The notes beneath the pieces were generated by a model. The model was not told where the DNA came from, did no database searches, and saw nothing but the letters and a program-made list of their open reading frames with translations. From NCBI RefSeq assembly GCF_046254955.1, contig NZ_JBJXRG010000002.1, positions 620,001 to 684,000 on the forward strand: a stretch of DNA of 64,000 nucleotides, written 5' to 3'. The stretch is from Qipengyuania_C sp046254955 (lineage in GTDB: Bacteria > Pseudomonadota > Alphaproteobacteria > Sphingomonadales > Sphingomonadaceae). Positions within the stretch are counted from its first letter, which is position 1. Each line of letters begins with the position of its first letter. This document shows, one piece after another, positions 26,301 to 33,270 of this stretch. The translations under genes and the position numbers were made by a program.

Positions 26301-27065
26301 CTATGCCGCCCGCGCCAATCCAGGCTGAAAATGGGTCATGCGTGAAAGTAGAAGAGTTTGGGCCATCAGCTTGGCCTCAGCTTCGCACTGCCACCACGCG
26401 GAGAGGCCTCCCCCCATGGTAACATCTGTATGTGCTGTGAAATTCTCAACAGAGGAGAATGGCGGAATTGCGTCACTTTCGCCATTTGCCGTTGTTAATT
26501 CAGCCACGGCAAGCGGCTCACGAAGCTCCATTTCGGGGGGCGGTGTTGTGAAATTCACCACGGGGAAACGATTTTCGGACTTCGCTCTTTTCCAGCGTTT
26601 CATAGCCTCGGCCCTCAATTTCGAGCGCTTCCTGGCCTTCACATCTTGCGCGCTCCCGCCGGTTGGGGCCTCGTATTTCTCAAAGTCCCAGGTGGGTGCC
26701 CTTCGCTTCGGCGGGCCTTCAGGCCACGGAAGCCAGCAGATTCGCCAGGATCGTGCCTTTGAGCTTTCGCTTGTGGGCTTGAAGCTTGCGTCGAGGGTCA
26801 ACTCTACAAGACGGCGATCCACGAGGTCTGCAAAAGCTCGCACCACAGGATGATGTGAGGACAAACCTAGCCTATCGGTGGCATCTCGCACGGAGAGCCA
26901 CAATGAGCCATTGTTCTGCCCGTTCTCTATCATGACCAACTCAATAAGAAGCGCTCGCGCTGGCAGATCGAGTGAGCCAAAGGCTGATGAAACGAGAACT
27001 CGGTGAGGCAGGGCGGCGAACCGCCCTGCCTTGTTTGTTCTGCCCTTCTTGTTTGTGCCAGCCAC
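26301..27065 (-). CDS. Winged-helix, replication-initiator-like protein of the element
   Basis: A 254-residue protein. The N-terminal half looks like a helix-turn-helix/winged-helix domain: FGSLDLPARALLIELVMIENG, then LWLSVRDATDRLGLSS and VVRAFADLVDRRLVEL. This is the type found in plasmid and prophage replication or transcription-control proteins. The C-terminal half is basic then low-complexity (KRSKLRAEAMKRWKRAK). Whether it initiates replication is not shown. GTG start with GAGGCGG upstream. It sits between the excisionase-like gene and the 285-residue gene, forming one minus-strand module. Confidence 0.65.
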   Translation of the reverse strand: MAGTNKKGRTNKAGRFAALPHRVLVSSAFGSLDLPARALLIELVMIENGQNNGSLWLSVRDATDRLGLSSHHPVVRAFADLVDRRLVELTLDASFKPTSESSKARSWRICWLPWPEGPPKRRAPTWDFEKYEAPTGGSAQDVKARKRSKLRAEAMKRWKRAKSENRFPVVNFTTPPPEMELREPLAVAELTTANGESDAIPPFSSVENFTAHTDVTMGGGLSAWWQCEAEAKLMAQTLLLSRMTHFQPGLARAA

Positions 27066-27075
27066 CTATGCCGCC

Positions 27076-27264
27076 TCACGCAGCCTGCTGCCGTTCGGCG
27101 AGACGGCGAGCGACATACTTTCGGATGCTGTCAGTTGAGACCCTGAGCGCACCATCCACCTTGTAGGTTTCAAGCTCGCCCCGCGCGATTAGCTCAAACC
27201 CCTTTGTTTTGCCGCAGGGGATTGCGGCGAATGCCTCTTTGGTTGGAAGTCCAAGCGGTTCCAC
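27076..27264 (-). CDS. Excisionase-like small HTH protein
   Basis: A 62-residue protein, MEPLGLPTKEAFAAIPCGKT followed by FELIARGELETYKVDGALRVS and a C-terminal basic helix. It matches the MerR/AlpA-like HTH fold of excisionases: a helix-turn-helix, then a wing around the Gly-Glu-Leu turn. I chose GTG 27264 because AGAAGGA lies eight bases upstream; a longer frame to 27309 would add a Cys/His-rich stretch with a TTG start. Such proteins bend DNA for excision or switch on the integrase. Confidence 0.75.
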   Translation of the reverse strand: MEPLGLPTKEAFAAIPCGKTKGFELIARGELETYKVDGALRVSTDSIRKYVARRLAERQQAA

Positions 27265-27357
27265 GTCTTTTTTCCTTCTGCAATGCTGGCACGGCCAGCG
27301 GTGGTGCAAAAAGAACTAGAGTGAACTCGGGGTACAAATCACGCGAATGACTGACGT

Positions 27358-27885
27358 TTAATCCGGTAATTGCTTGGCAATGGATCTCAGGACCTCCTTC
27401 AACTCCTGCCTCTTGGCAGCATCAGAGTATCGTCGGTAAAATTGTCTGTCAGATAACCGCTCAACAGACTTGCGCTCGTTCCCTGGATTACCTCTCTTGC
27501 GACGTGTTGTCCGGAGACAGGCGAGCGCAAAATGGTTTGCCGCGCTATCGGGGTCTAGGAGATCACGGCGCTTTGAACCAAATAACCCGGTTTGGCTTGA
27601 GCAATGTGAACCGATAAATCGGACGTCATTCTTGTGCAGTTCGAGTGTCATTCTGCGAAAGAGGAACCTCTTCTTCTGATCGAATGTAGCTTCTTGCAAC
27701 TTGCCTGAACCCCAACTTGCCTTCTTGAGAAGAACCGTCGCTAACCTAAGATTTCTCCCCCTACTCGCTCGATAGTAGGACGAAAGAATCCCGGTTTCGC
27801 CATCTGGTCGGCGCGATAAGAAGGTGCTGAACGCAATTACTGCGATCCGAGGGGCAAGGACAATCTGGTGATTAGGCTTCGACAT
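27358..27885 (-). CDS. Hypothetical protein translationally coupled to the integrase
   Basis: A 175-residue basic protein; no family recognised. Its ATG overlaps the integrase stop (TAATG), so it is read from the integrase message. The sequence has many Arg/Lys (FLFRRMTLELHKNDV, ACLRTTRRKRGNPGNERKS), which suggests nucleic-acid contact. It could assist recombination or be unrelated cargo. Confidence 0.6.
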   Translation of the reverse strand: MSKPNHQIVLAPRIAVIAFSTFLSRRPDGETGILSSYYRASRGRNLRLATVLLKKASWGSGKLQEATFDQKKRFLFRRMTLELHKNDVRFIGSHCSSQTGLFGSKRRDLLDPDSAANHFALACLRTTRRKRGNPGNERKSVERLSDRQFYRRYSDAAKRQELKEVLRSIAKQLPD

Positions 27886-29078
27886 TAAGCTCGTAGAAGA
27901 GGAAGTTGAACTATATCACTAGACGTTCCCGTGACGTAACGCCCCCAAGCGTCGAGCAGTGTCCTCCGCATATCCAAGAATTTCGCGCGATTGTAGGCCC
28001 GCTCGACTTGGCTGGGGATCGTGTGCGCCAAAGCAACCTCAGAAACCGCTTCGGGAATGTTCGGGACGCACTCCACCGCCCATGTCTTGAAGGTCGAACG
28101 AAAACCGTGCGTGTGATAGCCAGTTGAGCGAACGACCTTCCCAATCGTCATATCGGACAGGCGCTTGCCGCCCTTCCCGTAGAATATCAGACAGTCTTTG
28201 GGGTTTGTGCGCCAATCCTTTGCGCGTTCGAGGATGTCTATCGCTTCGGGCGAGAGTGTGATGCTGTGCGGCTGACCAGTCTTTCCCATCATGGATGCGG
28301 GACGGTTCCACAGATTCTTGTCGAAGTCGATTTGCGACCAGCGGGCAGCGCGGGCTTCGCCATTTCGGCAGGCCGTCAGGATTGTGAATAGGAGGGACAG
28401 CCGACCCATCGTCTCCGTTTCGGCTAGGACCTTGGCGACATACGCTGGCAATTCCTCATAGGGCATCGAGGCAAACTGTCCTCCCTCCGGTTGTTTCGAC
28501 AACAAAGCGGAAAGGCTCTGGCGCGGCGCACCCTCCGACCGCCAGCCTTGCGCCTTTGCGTAATCAAGTATCAGACCGACCCGAGCGCGCACCTTCTTGG
28601 CCAGCGCTGGCTTGGACTGCCAGATAGGGGATAGAACGGCAGCAACGTCGCGCTCAGTTATCGTATCAACCGAAAGCCCACCGATCTTGGGAAACACATG
28701 GAGGGCCAGAGATGACAAGAAGGCAGCAGCGTTCTTTTCCGACCAGCCTGGAGCCTTCGCTTCATGGCAGGCGTGGGAAGCAACCTTAAATGTCGGAGCA
28801 ATATCCTCCACTTTGTCACGAACAACTGTGGGGTCTTGCCCGGTGCGGGCGATCTTTCGCGTTTCGCGCGCTCGCTCCCGCGCTTCCTCTAGAGAGTAGT
28901 CAGCAGCCGATCCCAGCCCAATATCGCGGCGCTTCCATTCATTCTCCGGATTCCTCGCCATCACCCGGACCATCCACGACTTCGCACCAGTCTTGGAGAC
29001 AAGCAAATAGAGCCCCTCGCCATCCCCATGACGACCCGGCTTTGCATGCTTCACTTTCAATGCTGTCAGCTTCGGCAA
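27885..29078 (-). CDS. P4-type tyrosine-recombinase integrase
   Basis: A 397-residue site-specific recombinase. The N-terminal DUF4102-type arm-binding domain is LTALKVKHAKPGRHGDGEGL through YSLEEARERARE. A SAM-like core-binding domain follows (about 90-190). The catalytic domain has ACRNGEAR (Arg I), HGFRSTF (His-x-x-Arg) and VERAYNRA (nucleophile Tyr). It should integrate the island into tRNA-Asn. The start appears to be TTG 29078, preceded by GGAGCG. Its 5' end faces attR, 160 bases away, whereas the tRNA lies at the far end. Confidence 0.92.
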   Translation of the reverse strand: MPKLTALKVKHAKPGRHGDGEGLYLLVSKTGAKSWMVRVMARNPENEWKRRDIGLGSAADYSLEEARERARETRKIARTGQDPTVVRDKVEDIAPTFKVASHACHEAKAPGWSEKNAAAFLSSLALHVFPKIGGLSVDTITERDVAAVLSPIWQSKPALAKKVRARVGLILDYAKAQGWRSEGAPRQSLSALLSKQPEGGQFASMPYEELPAYVAKVLAETETMGRLSLLFTILTACRNGEARAARWSQIDFDKNLWNRPASMMGKTGQPHSITLSPEAIDILERAKDWRTNPKDCLIFYGKGGKRLSDMTIGKVVRSTGYHTHGFRSTFKTWAVECVPNIPEAVSEVALAHTIPSQVERAYNRAKFLDMRRTLLDAWGRYVTGTSSDIVQLPLLRA

Positions 29079-29082
29079 GGGG

Positions 29083-29105
29083 CGCTCCCACGATTACTCC
29101 CACAT
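29083..29105 (+). repeat. CTCCCAC boxes inside the right end
   Basis: CGCTCCCACG followed by ATTACTCCCACAT gives two boxes like those at 17491, 134 bases inside attR. Probable integrase arm sites; they lie directly before the integrase start, so they may also repress it. Confidence 0.5.
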
Positions 29106-29238
29106 AATAGCGCGGCTTGCCACGAACTGCAACGGCCTCATGTGACCCCGTCCACTAGCATTTTCTTATTTTTATACAGAGGGAAACCGAACCGCTGCGG
29201 GACAATCCGAACCGCTGCAATTTCATAAGTTATAGTCT

Positions 29239-29254
29239 AACTCGGGGAGCCATT
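29239..29254 (+). repeat. attR-like direct repeat
   Basis: AACTCGGGGAGCCATT, identical to 17422-17437; only the tRNA-Asn 3' end is present, no second tRNA. Confidence 0.85.
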
Positions 29255-29367
29255 TCTTAGCAGCAGCGCGGTTACTTATCATCACGAGGCAGCGATGAGG
29301 CAACATTAATGCAGTCTCTAGCTCTCCACCTGTGCTCGTGGCGCGCAGGCCGGCCAAGCATCTAGAC

Positions 29368-30336
29368 TTAGTTGTCGTACAGAACGGCCTCGGCCATTCC
29401 TGGGTCAATTGAATGCGTATCAAGCGGCGAGATCAACACGTTTACAGCCCCACCCGCCGCGCGCTTGAAAGCGCTAGCTTCCGGATCTGAGAAGCAGCAG
29501 TCATCGGCTGAGTTAAAAACAAGTGTAAGTCTATCTCCGCCCATGCCGTAGATCTGCCAATAAGACACCTTATCGTAGAATGAGCCACGTTGCTCAAAGT
29601 CGCCGAATTGCCTTGGGTTCAGCCGATACTCATGCGGGAGACCACCCGCCCACGAAACCGCGCGCTCGATCTCTGGCATCATTGCGGTCAGCATAACAGC
29701 CGACCACCCGCCCCCTGAAATTCCAATCATGCGTATGTTGTCGTATTTAGGAGCAAGCTCCTGAATGATTGCATATTGCCCCGAAAGGACCAGCTGCAAC
29801 GGCGTTCTCTCGGGATGACTCGTGTCATAGAATTGTCGATAATTGTCGTGAAGCATTCCTTCGCGACGGCTCAACTCTAGCCGACCGAAGCGCGTTGGAA
29901 ACCAAATCCCACCAGCGTTTGATCCGATGCCAACCATATCCATGGCTAGGGTGTCGCAACCTCTTTTCGCTGCCGCATCCTTCAATTGATGATAATAGTC
30001 ATAGTCTGCAAACGAATTGTGATGTCCGTGCAAATAGACCAGTAGACACGAGCCGCCGACGACATTGAGATAGCCTTCGACGCGGAATCCATAAAAGCTG
30101 GCGGTTAGCCCCTCCATCTCTACTGGGAAGACAAAGTGCGGCCTTAAATCCGTCTGCTTGGCCAATTCAGCCGCAACATAATCACCATGATCTGGAAATT
30201 CAGTCCTGGTCGGAAGAGGCTCTGACGTCTTAGCCCCAAATAGGATTGCACCCCACATGAGGCCCGCCACGAAGGCAGCAATTCCTATGATATACTTCAC
30301 AAGTTGAATGTTAGCCTTACTGCTTCGATTCAACAA
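29368..30336 (-). CDS. Membrane-anchored alpha/beta hydrolase-like protein
   Basis: A 322-residue protein. A membrane segment at about 13-33 (VKYIIGIAAFVAGLMWGAILFG) anchors a periplasmic domain. The fold signals are LLVYLHGHH (oxyanion region), MIGISGGGWSAVM (nucleophile elbow G-I-S-G-G) and SPLDTHSID near the C-terminus (possible Asp/His). Two adjacent cysteines (DDCCFSD) are present. Esterase or similar activity is likely, substrate unknown. The start is uncertain (TTG 30336, or GTG at about residue 13). It lies just outside attR. Confidence 0.7.
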   Translation of the reverse strand: MLNRSSKANIQLVKYIIGIAAFVAGLMWGAILFGAKTSEPLPTRTEFPDHGDYVAAELAKQTDLRPHFVFPVEMEGLTASFYGFRVEGYLNVVGGSCLLVYLHGHHNSFADYDYYHQLKDAAAKRGCDTLAMDMVGIGSNAGGIWFPTRFGRLELSRREGMLHDNYRQFYDTSHPERTPLQLVLSGQYAIIQELAPKYDNIRMIGISGGGWSAVMLTAMMPEIERAVSWAGGLPHEYRLNPRQFGDFEQRGSFYDKVSYWQIYGMGGDRLTLVFNSADDCCFSDPEASAFKRAAGGAVNVLISPLDTHSIDPGMAEAVLYDN

Positions 30337-30632
30337 GCGTTCCGCCTGTCATGTGTCGCGAGCCTACCAACAGCTGAAGTGCAGCAATGTCATCTGCCAT
30401 GGATGCCGCCGCCAGCAGTAGTCTCATTCAGCTTCGTCTCGAAGCAATCAAGAGAGCCAGAGAGATTTGTGTCCAATTCCAGTTTGGTTGTCACTTACGA
30501 AATCCAATTCCCACACAACCCCATTAACCCCAAACCTATCCCCAATCCCGTTTCGGGACGGCACGGGTTAACGCGATTCCCTTTCCGAGAATCCCGCGGC
30601 ACCCCCCTTTCATCGCAGAAAGGGAGATTCCC
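30337..30632. other. 296-bp intergenic region
   Basis: No supported gene. Contains GTTAACGCGATTCCC and other AT/GC mixed sequence. The ribosome site AGGGAGA of the following small gene is at its right end. Confidence 0.4.
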
Positions 30633-30788
30633 ATGTCGCAATACAGTTTTCGTTCGAGCCAGCCCGACCGCTGGATCAACCCGCGTCCGCATTCGGACCC
30701 GACCCTGCGCCGGATGCACTATGGCGCTATCCAGCCCATGGTGACCAGGCGTCCGGGTATCCTGCGCCGCCTCTTCAAGGCTGTGTAA
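30633..30788 (+). CDS. Small basic protein of unknown function (51 aa)
   Basis: MSQYSFRSSQPDRWINPRPH and a basic C-terminus RRPGILRRLFKAV. It has a strong ribosome site (AGGGAGA, five bases before ATG) and codon use like its neighbours. No signal or membrane helix. The frame is too compact and well initiated to be chance, but no family is known to me. Confidence 0.6.
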   Translation: MSQYSFRSSQPDRWINPRPHSDPTLRRMHYGAIQPMVTRRPGILRRLFKAV

Positions 30789-30867
30789 GACTTTCTCAGT
30801 CTCTGGACGGTAGGGAGAAGCGCGCTATCCATTAGCTGCGTTCGTTTACCGCTTCCGGGGGGATTGG

Positions 30868-31923
30868 GTGCTGACACTTTCGTTCCGCACTGCATTGATA
30901 TTGGTGACAGTGTCGGCCCTGCTGCCGACCGCGTTAGCTGTCGCGTTTTTCGACGGGCCTGACTGGCTCCTCAATCATCCATTCACCGACCAGATCATGA
31001 AAATCGCCACACTGGCGTGCCTCGCTTCGATCCTGCTCGTGATCCTGGCCGGCGCGCGCGCCAAGGTCGCAAGCCCGATCCGCTTCCTGATCGATAATGT
31101 GAAACGGTCGCCATCGCTGGTGCTGATGCCAGCCTTCCTGATTATCATCGCCAGCTATCCGAGCCGGGTGTTCTCTTACCTCAAGGACGCGATCCCGAAT
31201 ATCGTGCCCTTCTACCTTGATCCATGGCTGGTGACGGCCGACAAATACCTGTTCTTCGGAACAGATCCATGGCGCGTCTCGCACGGATTTTTCGGAGCCT
31301 ATGGGACGATCGTGATCGACAAGATCTACATCCTCTGGTTCAGCCTAATCCCGCTGCTGGCGGTATGGATCGTCGCCTCGCGCGACCGCAATTTCCAGAT
31401 CCGCGGCATCCTGACATTGTTCTTCATCTGGATCGGGCTCGGAACCTTTGCCGCCATGGCGATGTCATCAGCGGGACCGGTGTTCTACGAGGAGTTCTTC
31501 GGCAACGCCTATTATGCGCCGCTGATGGCGGAACTGCGCCGCGCCGATGCAATATCGCCGCTCGCCATGCTTCCCATCGCCGATTACCTGCTCGAGATGC
31601 GCGCGAGCGGACAGCTGGGCACGGGGATTTCCGCCATGCCTTCGGTGCATGTTGCGATCGCCTATTTCGCACTGCTGCTGGTGTGGGACTACTTCCGCAA
31701 GCCATGGGCAGTCGCTGTGGCCGGAATGTTCACCTTCGCGATCTGGATCGGATCGTTCCACCTCGCCTGGCATTATGCCTGGGACGGCATTGTATCGATC
31801 GTGGCCGTCTGGGCATTCTGGAGGCTGCTCGGCTTTATCGAAATCCGCGAGGATCAAGCAACCGTCGAATTAGCCGCTCCAGAGAAGGCGCACCCCGACG
31901 GCGATCACGAGGGCGGCGGTTAG
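30868..31923 (+). CDS. PAP2-superfamily membrane phosphatase/phosphotransferase
   Basis: A 351-residue integral membrane protein with about eight helices. The active-site motifs near the C-terminus are GISAMPSVHVAIAY (PSxH) and FHLAWHYAWDG (HxxxD). This pattern belongs to the PAP2_3 group, which includes inositol phosphoryl-ceramide synthase-like enzymes, so it may transfer a phospho-group in sphingolipid or phospholipid metabolism; that is inference. GTG start after GGGGGG. Its last 54 bases overlap the convergent TauE/SafE gene. Confidence 0.83.
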   Translation: MLTLSFRTALILVTVSALLPTALAVAFFDGPDWLLNHPFTDQIMKIATLACLASILLVILAGARAKVASPIRFLIDNVKRSPSLVLMPAFLIIIASYPSRVFSYLKDAIPNIVPFYLDPWLVTADKYLFFGTDPWRVSHGFFGAYGTIVIDKIYILWFSLIPLLAVWIVASRDRNFQIRGILTLFFIWIGLGTFAAMAMSSAGPVFYEEFFGNAYYAPLMAELRRADAISPLAMLPIADYLLEMRASGQLGTGISAMPSVHVAIAYFALLLVWDYFRKPWAVAVAGMFTFAIWIGSFHLAWHYAWDGIVSIVAVWAFWRLLGFIEIREDQATVELAAPEKAHPDGDHEGGG

Positions 31924-32610
31924 CCAGCGGATTACGCGCTGCGGCAGGAACTTGACCGCGAGCAATCCGCCGATTTGCCCGCCCACCACCACCGCTACTA
32001 GCAGCGGCAAGCCAAATGTAACCGCCGCTCCCAGCAGATCCGGGCCGTTTTTCAGCAGCTGCCCGGCAATCCCGAACAGCGAATTGATGAGAATAAACAG
32101 GCTCGCAGTCGCGGCGATGGCGCGCGCGGAGTTCCAGCGCGTCAGATGCAGCAGAGGGGCCAGGAATATCCCTCCGCCAATTCCGACAAGCCCCGCGAGA
32201 TAGCCCAAGGGCACCGCTGCAAAGGGAACGAAGCGCGCCAGCCGTGTCGGGCGTGCTTCCTCGCTCTCCTTGACCGGGATCAGCAGACCGAGCCCGGTCA
32301 GGAGCAGGCTAAACCCCAGGAGCAACATGAAATCCTCACGCGCGATCGGGGTCAGTCCGCCGAGAAAGGCGGCCGGCGCCGCCAGCACGGTCAGGGTCAA
32401 GGCACCGCGCCACGGGGTGATACCGGCGCGTCCGAAGCGCACCGTACTGCCTGCGACGACGATGATGTTGCATGCCAGCGAGAGGATCGGGATCAGCCGG
32501 TAATCGGCGCCCGATATCGCCAGCAATGCGCTGTAGGTCGAGCCGCCGCCAAAACCGACGCTGGCATAGAGCAAGGCGGTGAAGAAAAATGCGGCGACAA
32601 GCAGGTGCAT
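31870..32610 (-). CDS. TauE/SafE-family anion exporter
   Basis: A 246-residue inner-membrane protein with about eight helices. The first repeat opens AAFFFTALLYASVGFGGGSTYSAL, and the second has AVPLGYLAGLVGIGGGIFLAPLL. The paired GxGGG motifs are the hallmark of this family. Family members export sulfite, sulfonates or related organic anions. No sulfur-metabolism gene is adjacent, so the substrate is unknown. Convergent 54-base overlap with the PAP2 gene at its 3' end. Confidence 0.85.
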   Translation of the reverse strand: MHLLVAAFFFTALLYASVGFGGGSTYSALLAISGADYRLIPILSLACNIIVVAGSTVRFGRAGITPWRGALTLTVLAAPAAFLGGLTPIAREDFMLLLGFSLLLTGLGLLIPVKESEEARPTRLARFVPFAAVPLGYLAGLVGIGGGIFLAPLLHLTRWNSARAIAATASLFILINSLFGIAGQLLKNGPDLLGAAVTFGLPLLVAVVVGGQIGGLLAVKFLPQRVIRWLTAALVIAVGVRLLWSG

Positions 32611-32667
32611 GGCCGCGCTCTATCCGCTGTCGCGATTTCCTGCCACAATAGATCGCAGGAGGTGGGT

Positions 32668-33270
32668 ATGGAGATCGATCTGGGCGACGAGCTTGTTGTA
32701 TCAAGACCGGGCGACGAGATGAAGTTCGGCAATATTACCGCTGACGCGTTTCGTGATGATCCGCTTAACAACTGGATGTTTGAAGACTTCGCCGGAATTA
32801 GCGCCCTGTTTCACTGGCAAGCGAAACACATTTATGTGCCGCGTGGGTACTGCTACCGGGCAGGCGACGATGGCGCTTGCATGTGGATGATGCCCGATGG
32901 CGATCACTCAGTCACGAAATTGGCCGAATTGAAGCTGGCCTTCTCGATCATCATGAACTCGAGTTTCGCAGCGATGAAGCGTGCCTGGAAGGTTGGCGAG
33001 GAAATGGCGCGAGCACACCCGCGATTTACGCATGCCTACCTGTTCTCGATCGGGGTGAGGCCAATGGCGCAAGGCAAAGGACTGGGGCGCAAGCTCATCC
33101 AGCCCGTCCTTGATGCCTGTGATCGAGACGGGATCCCCGCTTATCTCGAGAACTCCAACGCGGCTAATACCGGGTTCTACAATTCATGCGGGTTCGAGCA
33201 GACGGGCTTCATCAAGATCGATCCCGACGCCCCTCCCCTCGTTCCGATGCTCAGAAAACCGCGATCCTAG
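32668..33270 (+). CDS. GNAT-family N-acetyltransferase
   Basis: A 200-residue acetyl-CoA-dependent acyltransferase. The acetyl-CoA site is LFSIGVRPMAQGKGLGRKLI (Q-G-K-G-L-G), followed by AYLENSNAANTGFYNSCGF, both typical. The acceptor is unknown. A very strong ribosome site AGGAGGTG precedes ATG 32668; a longer frame from 32146 is only the antisense of the exporter. Convergent with secA, overlapping by 4 bases. Confidence 0.9.
   Translation: MEIDLGDELVVSRPGDEMKFGNITADAFRDDPLNNWMFEDFAGISALFHWQAKHIYVPRGYCYRAGDDGACMWMMPDGDHSVTKLAELKLAFSIIMNSSFAAMKRAWKVGEEMARAHPRFTHAYLFSIGVRPMAQGKGLGRKLIQPVLDACDRDGIPAYLENSNAANTGFYNSCGFEQTGFIKIDPDAPPLVPMLRKPRS

Larger units (their letters stand above)
17422..29254. 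mobile_element. Integrated genomic island in tRNA-Asn
   Basis: About 11.8 kb bounded by a 16-bp direct repeat of the tRNA-Asn 3' end, with a P4-type tyrosine integrase near the right end. Paired CTCCCAC-containing repeats lie just inside both ends. Its right third holds a mobile-element module (integrase, a small coupled ORF, excisionase-like HTH, winged-helix protein, HGGX protein). The left two thirds carry mostly exported proteins and nucleases. Codon use and intergenic sequence look more AT-rich than in the flanks. No conjugation or phage structural genes are present, so it would need help to move, or is an immobile remnant. Confidence 0.85.

Noticed and set aside
29239..29254. A second tRNA-Asn
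   Set aside because: Only the 3' 14 bases and two more match; no cloverleaf.
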